Origin: an uncultured Verrucomicrobiales bacterium
GTDB lineage: Bacteria; Verrucomicrobiota; Verrucomicrobiia; Verrucomicrobiales; Akkermansiaceae
DNA: 64,000 bases
NCBI GenBank assembly: GCA_937928545.1
Contig: CALGJQ010000027.1
Location: 1 to 64,000, forward strand
Direction: 5' to 3'
The notes below the pieces were generated by a model, which was not told the DNA's origin, did no database searches, and was given only the letters and a program-made list of their open reading frames with translations. This document shows, piece after piece, positions 1 through 8,673 of the stretch; position 1 is the first letter of the stretch; the number at the start of each line of letters is the position of its first letter. A program made the position numbers and the translations under genes.

Positions 1-309
1 TTCTTCAAACAGCTCAAGCAGACCCTCAAAGTGTGCGACTTCTTAGGTCACAGCAAACACGCGATCCGTTGGCAACTCTGGTCCGCCTTGCTGGTCTATA
101 TTTTACTGCGATTCCAGAGTCAGCAAGTGGGTTGGCCACATAGTTTTGTGAGGCTCTTTGCGATGGTGCGTGGAGTGATCTGGGACCGCTTGGACCTTGG
201 AGCCTTGCTCAAAAGCTATGGGACAGCAGGCGGAAGCTATCGCTACCGAGCCCGCCCCGAAGCCATGTATTTACCGGGTCTGGCACCGCCGGGCTGTGGG
301 ACAGCATGA
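1..309 (+). CDS. IS4-family transposase, C-terminal end (cut by window start)
   Basis: The reading frame is open from base 1 to the TGA at 307-309, so the window begins inside this gene. The translation (FFKQLKQTLKVCDFLGHS, then AIRWQLWSALLVYILLRF) matches the C-terminal end of IS4-type DDE transposases, where the last catalytic Glu lies just before the FFKxLKQ stretch and is off the window. The tail RARPEAMYLPGL is also typical. The C-terminus looks intact. I could not recognise the terminal inverted repeat downstream, so whether the element is complete is unknown. Confidence 0.75.
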   Translation, partial: FFKQLKQTLKVCDFLGHSKHAIRWQLWSALLVYILLRFQSQQVGWPHSFVRLFAMVRGVIWDRLDLGALLKSYGTAGGSYRYRARPEAMYLPGLAPPGCGTA

Positions 310-778
310 GGAGCGGATGCTCACAACAACACACTCCTGATTCAAAACCTGAAAATTCCAAATCACCAAATCCGCTCAACAACCAAATGAATCTCCCCGT
401 GGCAAGCCTCGGCGCTCGCCCGCGCCGACTTTGCTTCGCAAAGAAGGGGTATCTTCATTTGTTATGTGGTTTTAGATCGCCGCAAGCGGCGGGGAATTCG
501 ACCCTCAGCGATTAAAATCAACCCTCAAGACCACTCTTAGGCGGCCTATGGGATGACTGTGTTTTAAAACAAGAGCTTCTGAACTTCCTGTGCTCACGTC
601 AAAAGCTCATCCAGAAATACTAATTACAAGAAATAGCTTCAATGAGGAACCTCCTCATCCGCTTAGAGCAAGAAGTCTCACAAATCACGCTGTTCATAAT
701 ACCAAATTAAATCGTCCCGCCCTCTCGTCCCAAGAAACAATTTTTTCTTTCTCATAGCTGATGATAAATCCCAGAATT
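310..778. other. Non-coding stretch after the transposase
   Basis: About 470 bases without a credible gene. Short open frames here have no family resemblance and no ribosome binding site. The right end of the insertion sequence should lie in this stretch, but no inverted repeat could be paired because the left end is outside the window. Confidence 0.5.
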
Positions 779-1609
779 CTAGTTTCCATAGATTCCCATA
801 GAGATGTCACCTTGTTTCTTGGGAATAATAACATCTCCATTTTCCTTCACGATGAGACCATTCCTTTCGTTTCCATCGCCATCAGTTCCAGCACTCAAGA
901 CCACTGCCGCATCAACGAGATCAGGATCGCTGGGATCGTTGTAGTTTCCAACGACGACGACCCCCTCTACCCCAGTGTTTCCGGTCCCAAGAACAATCGC
1001 GTCATCGACATCAGAAATGTTTGAATCACCGACTAAGACATTTCGGAGAATTCCTTTTTTAGGATGATTGGCCTCCTTAAGTAGAGTTGTGTTATTCCGC
1101 CCAAGTAGTAAAACATCTTTGTTTTCAACCCCCCCACTACTCGGATGCCCAGCCCACATCGATGAATTACCACTTCCAATCCCTATACTGAATTGATGCA
1201 ATGTGTTGCTCCTTCCTAGACCAATTGAATACCTACTCGTGTTATTATACGCGCCAATGCCGGCTGCATAATAATTTGTAGAGTTCTTTACACCCTGTGA
1301 AAATCCTCCCCAGAGCGCATCGTTGTCCCAGCCACTGGAAATTGAGTCACGCGTCGCATAATTATCCTCACCAACGGCAAGACTACGACCTTGACCACCG
1401 TGGCCAATTTCTGCAGTATTGTTTATCCCAATCGTTAGTGACTTATCCGCTGCGGTGTTTCCAGTCCCGAGAGCCATCGAGTGAGAACCAGGCAACACGG
1501 AATTGCTACTATCTGTACTAAAGGCGTCAAAGGCAGTCTGAACAGCAGAGATCGCTACGATAGGAAGACCTACGGCGAGAGAGATGATAACGGGTTTCTT
1601 GAATTTCAT
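779..1609 (-). CDS. Secreted repeat protein, YadA-head-like beta-roll, unknown function
   Basis: 276 residues with an N-terminal signal sequence (MKFKKPVIISLAVGLPIVAIS). The body is a run of short degenerate repeats of the type (S/A)(I/L)G.GN(N/S)(T), for example ALGTGNTA, TIGINNTA, AVGEDNYA, GIGAYNNT, GLGRSNT, GIGSGNSS, LLGRNNTT, VLGTGNTG and VVGNYND. This periodicity resembles the left-handed parallel beta-roll heads of trimeric autotransporter adhesins, but no membrane anchor follows. The C-terminus reads NGLIVKENGDVIIPKKQGDI, a fixed cap rather than a repeat. It starts 21 bases after the stop of the upstream coiled-coil gene, so the two are probably co-transcribed. The DNA is AT-richer than most of the window. 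An extracellular structural or adhesive role is inferred from the repeats only. Confidence 0.65.
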   Translation of the reverse strand: MKFKKPVIISLAVGLPIVAISAVQTAFDAFSTDSSNSVLPGSHSMALGTGNTAADKSLTIGINNTAEIGHGGQGRSLAVGEDNYATRDSISSGWDNDALWGGFSQGVKNSTNYYAAGIGAYNNTSRYSIGLGRSNTLHQFSIGIGSGNSSMWAGHPSSGGVENKDVLLLGRNNTTLLKEANHPKKGILRNVLVGDSNISDVDDAIVLGTGNTGVEGVVVVGNYNDPSDPDLVDAAVVLSAGTDGDGNERNGLIVKENGDVIIPKKQGDISMGIYGN

Positions 1610-1630
1610 GGTATTAATTTTGGTTTCTTC

Positions 1631-2248
1631 TTAATCTTGGGATTCTTGCAACTTAGAAAGACGTTGAGAGCGTGCCCGTAAGAGATCACGGACTTGCTGG
1701 CGTTCCGACAAATTCCCCCGGTCAGAATTCACTAAATCGTGAATTACCTTCATCTCCGGGTCATCGACATTCTCCTCTCCGACCAAGACGACTTGGCCTT
1801 CTGCGAGCTGCGCCAGATCCTCACGGTGATGAGCTTCCTCTCGGGTTCTTAAAGTTTTTTTTCTGAGAGTCCGAATTGACGCGTAGTATTTTTTGAGATC
1901 ACTATTCTTTTTTTGATCATCTTTTAACAGCTCATCGATTTGATTCTCTAAATCGGCTAGACTCTTACTTTCTTCATACGTGTATCCCAGCTCATTGCTA
2001 ACTTGGGCATTATCTTCACCCTGAGGCCGAGCCAAATTTGAGATCCCCCTAGAAGAGCCTCCTCGCCGCGATCGGGTCTGCCTAACATCACTAGAACGAG
2101 TAATTTGACTCTTAAATTGACGTTCATGATTTTCATCTTCACTTCCCATCTCACGTTTAGAAGTGGGATCGTCCCGCCTCAAGTTATTGAATGTCAAATA
2201 AAACGAACAACCCACTAAAATTGTAACCTTCACAAATACCTGATTCAT
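1631..2248 (-). CDS. Membrane-anchored coiled-coil protein, unknown function
   Basis: 205 residues. A short hydrophobic N-terminus (MNQVFVKVTILVGCSFYLTF) could be a signal anchor. A charged, Arg/Ser-rich low-complexity stretch follows (about residues 45-75), then a long helical, charged region from about residue 90 (ESKSLADLENQIDELLKDDQ) that should form a coiled coil, ending in a basic tail. I recognise no family. It is the first gene of a two-gene unit with the secreted repeat protein 21 bases downstream, so it may assist assembly or anchoring of that protein; this is inference from position only. Confidence 0.5.
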   Translation of the reverse strand: MNQVFVKVTILVGCSFYLTFNNLRRDDPTSKREMGSEDENHERQFKSQITRSSDVRQTRSRRGGSSRGISNLARPQGEDNAQVSNELGYTYEESKSLADLENQIDELLKDDQKKNSDLKKYYASIRTLRKKTLRTREEAHHREDLAQLAEGQVVLVGEENVDDPEMKVIHDLVNSDRGNLSERQQVRDLLRARSQRLSKLQESQD

Positions 2249-2291
2249 CTTCTTAAGATAATTTCCAGAAAATAATTTGTCTATACTTTTT

Positions 2292-4790
2292 TCACTTTCC
2301 AGAAGTAACCCTCACTAGCCCCAACACAACCCGATTCTCCTCATCTGACTTCGCGCGATCTACCTCAAGAACGACGCTCCAATCATTCAGACCTTCTTCA
2401 TCGATCATCGTTTGCTCCAAACGATCTCCTTCAATTCGAAGATACTTTTTACTCCGAGCCTCGGGATCCATCCGGATGATTCCGTGTTCTTCAAAGTAAC
2501 CCGTCATCATCTCGCGAATCTCGATCGATTTCCCGCCCACCAACTCGGCAGCGGCTTCGTAATTCTCGCGTGAGAGTTCCTTCACAAAGTCAAAGACCGT
2601 CCGACGCGTCGCGCGAAGAAACTCCGCCTTCTTCCGCGTGAAGGGAACTTCCTTAACCGGAGCCTTCTCCACTTCCTCGGTCTCCCCCTCCGGATTCCGA
2701 AGCTTCTCCCACTCATCAATCAGACTGGAATCCACCTCCCGCACCATCCCTTCGAGATAGGACTCGGCCTCTTCAACCTCCTCCGTTTTCAAAGCAGGCG
2801 GCACCGTTTGCACGAGGACTTTATAGACCTCCGAGAGATGCCTCAGTAAAACCGCTTCACTCCGTTCCAATCCGTAGTTCTTCACGTAGTCCTCAAAGGA
2901 AGACCAGTCCTCAAACATCTCCCGCACAATCGACTTCGGCCTCACCCCAGCCTCCTTGGCCCAAGGATTCTCGAGCACAAACTCATTATAGGTTTGGTAA
3001 ATAAAGTCCTTCCCCGGCTTCGGATGCTCCACCTCATCCAGCGCCTCCATCCGGTCATCATACTCCACCCCATCCTCCTTCATCTGAGCCACCAAGGCCG
3101 TCTTGATCTTATCCGTCTGCTTCCGAATCACCGCCGTCGGGTCCTCCAAAATCGCCTCAATCAGCGAGAGCATGTTCACCACATAATCCGGCGCTTCGCG
3201 ATCCAGCTTCGGGATCGTCTCAATCAGATAAAGCCCCAGCGCCTGGTTCATCGTAAAGTCATCTTGCAACTCCACATTCAGCCGAACCTTCGCTGGCCCC
3301 GTCCGCTCCTCTTTCGGAATGATCGTCAAAACCTTCCCCTCCACCAAGCCACGGAACAAGGCAAAGGCCTGCTTCCGAAGCGCCTTCTTCCGAACTGGCG
3401 TCTCATGACTCGCTTCAATGATCCGACGCAGCTCCGCGCAGCCATCTTCATGCTCACGCGAAAGCACATTCAACAAAGTCCCATGACGGATATTGAAACT
3501 CGAAACCAACTTCTCAGGCGGAGCACTCTGCAACTTGGTAAAAGTCTTCTCATCCCAATTCACGAAGCCCTTCTCCGGCGGCTTCTTTTTTTGCCCCTTA
3601 CTTTTCTTCCCCTTCGCCGCCGCCTTGGCATCCGACTTCAAATTCTCAATGACATACTCCGGCGCCTGACACACCACATAGCCCACATCGTCAAATCCCC
3701 GCCTCCCCGCCCGACCACAGATCTGTCGAAAATCACGAACTGCGAGAATCTTCGTACTTTGGCCACCATACTTATAAAGCTGCGTAAAGAGCACCGTCCG
3801 AATCGGAACATTCACCCCCACCCCAAGCGTATCGGTCCCACAAATTACCTTCATCAGCCCCTTCTGAGCCAGCTTCTCAACCAACACCCGATACTTCGGC
3901 AGCAAGCCCGCATGGTGAATCCCCAAACCATGACGCAGGAGCTTCTTCATCTCCTTACCATAGGGACTCTTAAAATCAGCATCCTCTAGCACCTTTGAAA
4001 TCTCAGCCTTCTCCTCCTTCGAGCAAAAGTTCCGACTCATCAAATTCTGCGCAGTCCGAGCACAGGACAGCTGAGTAAAGTGAACCAAATAAATCGGCGC
4101 ACGATCCGCCTCTACCAATTCCTCAACCTGCTCCTCCAGCGCCGTCGTGCTATACGAAAACTCCAGCGGCACCGGTCGATCTTCCGACTTCACCAGCACC
4201 GTCTCCGCCCCCGTCAAAGCCGTCAGCTCCTTCTGAAAAAACTCCGTTTCCCCCAACGTCGCCGACATCAGCAAAAAACGCGCCTGCGGCATCGTCAACA
4301 ACGGCACCTGCCAAGCCACTCCCCTCTCATGATCCGAGTAATAATGAAACTCATCCATGATGACCTCATCGACCTTCGCCAACGAGCCCTCACGCAACGC
4401 CATATTAGAAAGAATCTCCGCCGTGCAGCAAATCACCGGAGCATCGGCGTTCACCGTCGCATCCCCCGTGATCATCCCAACATTCTCCGGCCCAAAAGTC
4501 TCACAAAGCGAGAGGAACTTCTCATTCGCCAGCGCCTTAATCGGCACCGTGTAGTAAGATCGCCGCCCCTGACAAATCGCCCGGAAATGCAACGCCAGCG
4601 CCACCAGTGATTTTCCCGATCCCGTCGGTGTATTCAGAATGACATTCTTCCCCTCATAGAGTTCCAAAATCGCTTCCTGCTGATGATCGTAGGGCTCAAT
4701 CCCACTCTCGATCAGCCATTCCAAAAAGACATCAAGCACCTCCGCACTCGACGTCACATCACTCACATTCGCTGGGTCCAACTTCGCCAC
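2292..4790 (-). CDS. Ski2-like DEAD/DEAH-box helicase with DUF3516 C-terminal domain
   Basis: 832 residues with superfamily 2 helicase motifs in order: Walker A TPTGSGKS (about residues 54-61), the Walker B box DEFH followed by YYSDHERG, motif III LMSATLG, then in the second RecA domain [13 protein letters not shown] and [13 protein letters not shown] (motif VI). The Q-C-GRAGRRG form and long C-terminal extension place it with the Ski2/Mtr4-like branch. The C-terminal half is the DUF3516 type found with such helicases in bacteria. RNA unwinding in turnover or ribosome metabolism is known for the wider branch; the substrate here is unknown. It is divergent from the thioredoxin-like gene at 4875. 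A Lys-rich insertion (about residues 390-405) lies after motif VI. Confidence 0.85.
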   Translation of the reverse strand: MAKLDPANVSDVTSSAEVLDVFLEWLIESGIEPYDHQQEAILELYEGKNVILNTPTGSGKSLVALALHFRAICQGRRSYYTVPIKALANEKFLSLCETFGPENVGMITGDATVNADAPVICCTAEILSNMALREGSLAKVDEVIMDEFHYYSDHERGVAWQVPLLTMPQARFLLMSATLGETEFFQKELTALTGAETVLVKSEDRPVPLEFSYSTTALEEQVEELVEADRAPIYLVHFTQLSCARTAQNLMSRNFCSKEEKAEISKVLEDADFKSPYGKEMKKLLRHGLGIHHAGLLPKYRVLVEKLAQKGLMKVICGTDTLGVGVNVPIRTVLFTQLYKYGGQSTKILAVRDFRQICGRAGRRGFDDVGYVVCQAPEYVIENLKSDAKAAAKGKKSKGQKKKPPEKGFVNWDEKTFTKLQSAPPEKLVSSFNIRHGTLLNVLSREHEDGCAELRRIIEASHETPVRKKALRKQAFALFRGLVEGKVLTIIPKEERTGPAKVRLNVELQDDFTMNQALGLYLIETIPKLDREAPDYVVNMLSLIEAILEDPTAVIRKQTDKIKTALVAQMKEDGVEYDDRMEALDEVEHPKPGKDFIYQTYNEFVLENPWAKEAGVRPKSIVREMFEDWSSFEDYVKNYGLERSEAVLLRHLSEVYKVLVQTVPPALKTEEVEEAESYLEGMVREVDSSLIDEWEKLRNPEGETEEVEKAPVKEVPFTRKKAEFLRATRRTVFDFVKELSRENYEAAAELVGGKSIEIREMMTGYFEEHGIIRMDPEARSKKYLRIEGDRLEQTMIDEEGLNDWSVVLEVDRAKSDEENRVVLGLVRVTSGK

Positions 4791-4874
4791 CCCCCGACGG
4801 TGAACTTACTAGCTAAGATGTAAAGACTCTCAATGACTCATCGACACCTCTCAAGATTTCTCTAAGGTTTGAGT

Positions 4875-5933
4875 ATGAAAGTAAAAATCTTACTTTTGAT
4901 CATCGGACTGTCTGCGACCTTCCTAGACGCACAAACCGAAACAAAAGCCCAACCCGAAGCAGGGATCGATGAGATCACCGCCGACCATCAGGCCAAGATT
5001 ACTGAATTCCTGAAAAAAGTCCGCACCCTACCGAGAGAGGAACAAAGCGAGCTTTACCAAAAGGAATATCCGAAACCCGATGCCGCAGTCGCTGCTCTCA
5101 AAAAAATCATCGAGGCAGAACCGAACAACCCTGCGATCATTGACGCCTACGCTTGGATTGCCAAGAACACCCGAGGCAAAGGTCTCGATACCGAGGACTA
5201 CGCCGCCCTTAAAAAGAACCACCTTAATAACCCGAAGCTCAGCACTTTCCTCATTTCACTGACCTACTCTCAGAAAGAAGAAGCGCTAAACTTCGTCCAA
5301 ATGGTCAGCGAAAAAAGCACGGAAAAAGAGATCCGCGGAAACGCCCTTTACGCCCTCGCAGCGAGCATGAAACGGAACAAGGCCAAGGCCACCGAGCACG
5401 CTGCCCTCGTGGACAGAATCCTCAAAGATCACCCCGACCTCACAATTCGTGGCCGCAATGTTGCCCAGTCACTCAAAACGGAAAAAGAAGCGGCTATCAA
5501 ATTCGCAATCGGCAAAACCGCACCCGAGATCATCGGCAAGGACGTCGATGGGAACGAAATGAAGCTCTCCGACTACAAAGGAAAGGTCGTCGTCCTCGAT
5601 TTTTGGGGCGATTGGTGAGGCCCCTGCCGTGCCATGTATCCCCACGAGCGGTCGCTCGTTGCGCGGATGAAAGACAAGCCCTTCACCATTCTCGGAGTCA
5701 ATAGTGACCCTGCGGAGAAATACAAGAAGGCCATCAAAGCAAACAACATCACCTGGCCCTCCTTCTGGGATGGCGGAAAAACCGGCGGCCCCATCGCCAC
5801 CGAATGGGCCGTCCGAGCCTGGCCCACCATCTACATCATCGATGCCCAAGGAGTCATCCGCTACAAAAACACTCGCGGCAAAGCGATGGACGAAGCGGTC
5901 GATGCCCTCATGAAAGAGATGGAAGGCGCATAG
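4875..5933 (+). CDS. TlpA/ResA-like thioredoxin, predicted selenoprotein (UGA = Sec at codon 248)
   Basis: 353 codons including one in-frame TGA at 5616-5618. The ATG at 4875 follows AAGG by 7 bases and begins a signal peptide (MKVKILLLIIGLSATFLDAQ); the TTG at 4869 is less likely. Residues 30-215 are helical with a repeat-like region; residues 215-352 are a TlpA-type thioredoxin fold (GKTAPEIIGKDVDGNEMKLS, then VVVLDFWGDW). At the active site the family has W-C-x-x-C; here the first Cys codon is TGA, giving W-U-G-P-C. The frame then continues with a normal fold (RAMYPHERSLVARM, ILGVNSD, cis-Pro loop RAWPTIYIID) to the stop at 5931-5933. A SECIS-like hairpin lies at 5638-5668. A nonsense mutation is the alternative, but the downstream half shows no decay. 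Predicted role: periplasmic thiol/selenol oxidoreductase. Confidence 0.82.
5638..5668 (+). promoter_or_regulatory. Candidate bacterial SECIS hairpin in the TlpA-like gene
   Basis: An upper stem ACGAGC (5644-5649) pairs perfectly with GCTCGT (5654-5659) around the tetraloop GGTC (5650-5653). A lower stem ATCC (5638-5641) pairs with GGAT (5665-5668) across an internal loop. The loop begins 31 bases after the UGA, inside the 16-37 base range usual for bacterial SECIS elements. A GGUC apical loop is also what the SelB-binding hairpin of E. coli fdhF has. The hairpin lies entirely within coding sequence, as expected for bacteria. Confidence 0.7.
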
Positions 5934-5965
5934 CCCCCATCACCTCACTTTCAAATGACGAAACC

Positions 5966-6475
5966 TCAACTGGCTTCCTCATTTTTTTTGCTAAGCTCCT
6001 TCGTCTTGAACAACCGAAAGCCCCGCTTCTCGTAATTCGAAACGGCATGCGGATGATCTTCACTACAGGTGTGAAGCCAGATCCGCTTAGCCCCCGAAAT
6101 CTCCCATGCCTGCTTGATCGCAGCACTCAGCATTCCTGCTCCTAGTCCACGACCTATCATCTCTGGAAGCAGTCCAAAGCAGATCACTTCCACGTTTCCC
6201 TTCTCCTGCTTTTTTAACTCCACAAACCCAGCTTCCTCTCCATTCATGAACGCAAGCCAAGTCTCGACCTCCGGGCGCATTGCCCAGCGATTCCACTTCT
6301 CGACTTCCCAATTGAGCCGATCTGTCCATTGCCACGGACCGCCCACCTCTCGATAAAAGCGCTCATTGACGGCTGGGTCTCGCACTTCTCTCAGCTCTAG
6401 GCTTTCAGGAATTTCAGCAGGAAAAAATTCCTCCACTGAATTCATTTCCAGATATTGAACCGTCGACTTCATCAC
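5966..6475 (-). CDS. GNAT-family N-acetyltransferase
   Basis: 169 residues. The acetyl-CoA binding motif of GNAT enzymes is visible as FGLLPEMIGRGLGAGMLSAA (R/Q-x-x-G-x-G/A pattern), followed by a late strand and helix (RIWLHTCS, NYEKRGFRLFKT) typical of the fold. The substrate cannot be told. Its start ATG overlaps the TGA of the upstream lipoprotein gene (6472-6475), so it is the last gene of the tpiA-menF operon. The N-terminal 30 residues are variable, and an internal Met at residue 11 could be the true start. Confidence 0.8.
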   Translation of the reverse strand: MMKSTVQYLEMNSVEEFFPAEIPESLELREVRDPAVNERFYREVGGPWQWTDRLNWEVEKWNRWAMRPEVETWLAFMNGEEAGFVELKKQEKGNVEVICFGLLPEMIGRGLGAGMLSAAIKQAWEISGAKRIWLHTCSEDHPHAVSNYEKRGFRLFKTKELSKKNEEAS

Positions 6476-7206
6476 TCCTTAATCTCACGTAAAACACCTC
6501 GACTCGCAATCACCTGCTTCGGGCTGACCAAATCAAGATACCCTTTCCGATTCGAAACTTTCATGTCGGCACCTGCATAGTACAGCGCCGCTGCCACAAT
6601 CGTTGAGCAAATGTAATCATGCCCGATATCCTCCGCTTTATCCGGGCTGAGGTTCGAATTCCATAGCCCAAACATCCCCGAAAAATCATAGCCAATCCAA
6701 TTCCCCGCCTTCTCTTGTGACTTCACGACAAAGTCATGGAAACGGCCCTGATCAACTTTTGCCCAACGGTTCAAGCGATAGACATCGAAACTGTGATCTC
6801 GGAGTGTCTCAACATCTTCCTCTGTATTTGGCCCCTTAAAAGAGTGACTTGAAAAAAGCCGTAAAGCTCCACTCTGCCCTGTTAAAATCGCGAGGTGACC
6901 ATAATCCAACAGACGATAACCCGCCCGCGTGAGCTTCCCTTTTAAGACCGCCAAGCGCGCTTCATTCTTCTCCATGTGATACGCGATGACATCACCCTCG
7001 CGCAGCGTGCTCCGAATCTCTTCAAAACCTGCCTCTCCTTCTTTAAAAGTTCCAAGTTTATCAAAATGCAACTGCCGATCTTCCGGAACATTTTTGATAG
7101 CCTCGGAATACATCGGCTTCTCGACCCATCGCATCACCGTCAAACCACGGCGAGTCGAAGAGCAAGAGCTCAGCGCAAAAAGCAAAAGAAATAGGAGTCT
7201 GGTCAT
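6472..7206 (-). CDS. Lipoprotein with permuted papain-like (YiiX/YebB, NlpC/P60 clan) domain
   Basis: 244 residues with a lipoprotein signal peptide ending in the lipobox LSSC (Cys about residue 15). The mature part carries the two halves of the permuted papain-like amidase/peptidase signature: REGDVIAY, then YGHLAIL with the probable catalytic His, and later GHDYICSTIVAAALYYAG with the probable catalytic Cys. Circularly permuted NlpC/P60-clan enzymes act on lipids, peptidoglycan peptides or other amides; the substrate is not deducible. The start codon lies immediately next to the stop of the upstream gene (7207) and the end overlaps the GNAT start by four bases, which implies translational coupling. 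Confidence 0.7.
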   Translation of the reverse strand: MTRLLFLLLFALSSCSSTRRGLTVMRWVEKPMYSEAIKNVPEDRQLHFDKLGTFKEGEAGFEEIRSTLREGDVIAYHMEKNEARLAVLKGKLTRAGYRLLDYGHLAILTGQSGALRLFSSHSFKGPNTEEDVETLRDHSFDVYRLNRWAKVDQGRFHDFVVKSQEKAGNWIGYDFSGMFGLWNSNLSPDKAEDIGHDYICSTIVAAALYYAGADMKVSNRKGYLDLVSPKQVIASRGVLREIKE

Positions 7207-7686
7207 CTATCGTAAGCGAGTCAGGATTTCCATCATGACATCTCCCCTCTGATGATCAAAGAGCGATTCCTCGCGCATCCAGCGGGAGACTTTCAAAAGC
7301 TCCCCTTCACTCAGCTCCAAGGCCTCCAGCTCCCCAAAATCATATCCCTCGCCCTCACGCACTGCCCGATAGAGCGCGAGATACTTCCTACCCGACCTTC
7401 CCAGAATCGAAACCACCAAGCGCTCACCATAGTTCACTTCTGCAAGCCCCTCCCAGAAATCCTCAGGAATTTTCTCAATCTCCAAGCGAGCCGCCGTGCT
7501 TGTATCTAAAATCATCTCGGCCTCCGCCGCCGCCGCTTGCACCGGAATCGGCAATGGAAAGGCATCTTCAAAACCCTCCCCACGCAACGCCACCACTTCC
7601 AGCCGCCCCTTCTCTTCCCACACCACAAGATGCGCCTCCTCCTCTAAATTCTCGGCCAATTTCTCGAAATCAGGAGCTTGCATCAT
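7207..7686 (-). CDS. Hypothetical protein in the tpiA-menF operon
   Basis: I do not recognise this family. The start ATG at 7686 overlaps the TGA of the menF-like gene by four bases, which I prefer to the longer frame opening at 7740. The resulting protein of about 159 residues is acidic, soluble and without signal peptide or membrane segment. It begins MMQAPDFEKLAENLEEEAHL and contains conserved-looking hydrophobic strands (LVVSILGRSGRKYLALYRAV). The 3' end abuts the next start with no gap. A cytosolic role linked to its operon partners is likely, but no function is assigned. Confidence 0.6.
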   Translation of the reverse strand: MMQAPDFEKLAENLEEEAHLVVWEEKGRLEVVALRGEGFEDAFPLPIPVQAAAAEAEMILDTSTAARLEIEKIPEDFWEGLAEVNYGERLVVSILGRSGRKYLALYRAVREGEGYDFGELEALELSEGELLKVSRWMREESLFDHQRGDVMMEILTRLR

Positions 7687-8666
7687 TCTGGAGAAAAGAG
7701 GTTTCGAACTGCCGAGCGCTTCAGAGCCAGTTCGCGCCATTCATTCACTAGGCGACTCTCCTGAATCACTCCGCAACCGCTCGGAAGGGAAAATTCATCC
7801 CCTTTCCACGAGAGCATCCGGATTGCCACCAGCGCCTCGAAGTCCCCATCACGCAGCAGCCCAAAAGGCGCCCCAAACTCCACCGGACAATCCAAACTCC
7901 CGCGCCATTCCTTCAATAAATCGAGCGTCGCCGTCGTTCTCGGCAAAGGGCCCAAAGCTGGAGTGGGATGAAGTCGCTCGATCAAAGTCTCGGTTTTCTC
8001 GTACTTATAAAGCTCCACTTTAATGAGAGTTTGAAAATGGATCAACTTCCCGAGATCCAAAATCCCCCGCTCATTCCGAATCACCATTCCTAGATCCGAG
8101 AGCTTCGCAATCAGGGTCTGGGCGACAAACTCATGCTCGCGGATTTCCTTGTCATCGATCGCAAAGAGTCTCCGCTCATCACTCCGCGCCGTCCCCGCTA
8201 GCGCCATGGTATAAATCCGTCCATCGAAGTAACGAAAGAGCACCTCAGGCGTTGCCCCCAGAAACCCTTCTTCTTCTCCAATCCATCCGTAAGGCCGCAG
8301 CGTCTCCGGCAAGTCCATCAAAGAAGCTAAAAGATCATCCGGCGAGCACTTCCCTCGCCCCTTCTCCGTGACCACCGGAACTGATTTTTCCAGTATCCCT
8401 TTCTCAATCGCTTCCGAAACCTCTCGAAACACCTCCGCAAAGCCCTCCGGATCCGGCTCTTCCCACTCGAGCTTCACTCGCTCACCCGCCGGCAGCTTTT
8501 CTAAAACCTCAACCCGGTCAGGAACCAACCACGGCTTCTCCTCGCTCAGCGAGAAATCATTGCGATAAAAAGCCACCCCAGCAGAGGGTGGCTCAGCAAA
8601 TGCGGTGAATGGTCCATAACCGACGAGCACCTCGCCGCTTCGGGTTCCAAAGACCGCTCTTTCCAT
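7683..8666 (-). CDS. menF: Chorismate-binding enzyme, isochorismate synthase-like
   Basis: 327 residues covering the chorismate-utilising domain. Visible family motifs are GFLGATPEVLFR, MALAGTAR, DDKEIREHEFVAQTL, the LIHFQTLIKVEL strand, RLHPTPALGPLPR, GAPFGLL, and a C-terminal SGCGVIQESRLVNEWRE. The LHPTPA-G-P-R signature and the lack of a glutamine amidotransferase partner favour isochorismate synthase (MenF/EntC, first step to menaquinone) over anthranilate or aminodeoxychorismate synthase. It is somewhat short because the N-terminal region is reduced. It follows tpiA by 7 bases. No other men gene is in the window, so the pathway is inferred from motifs. Confidence 0.72.
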   Translation of the reverse strand: MERAVFGTRSGEVLVGYGPFTAFAEPPSAGVAFYRNDFSLSEEKPWLVPDRVEVLEKLPAGERVKLEWEEPDPEGFAEVFREVSEAIEKGILEKSVPVVTEKGRGKCSPDDLLASLMDLPETLRPYGWIGEEEGFLGATPEVLFRYFDGRIYTMALAGTARSDERRLFAIDDKEIREHEFVAQTLIAKLSDLGMVIRNERGILDLGKLIHFQTLIKVELYKYEKTETLIERLHPTPALGPLPRTTATLDLLKEWRGSLDCPVEFGAPFGLLRDGDFEALVAIRMLSWKGDEFSLPSGCGVIQESRLVNEWRELALKRSAVRNLFSPE

Positions 8667-8673
8667 GATGCAC

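Noticed and set aside
306-515. Small plus-strand frame after the transposase
   Set aside because: No ribosome binding site, no family resemblance, Pro/Arg-rich composition.
2994-3989. 331-codon plus-strand open frame
   Set aside because: Antisense to the helicase; Arg/Leu/His/Pro-rich with no domain.
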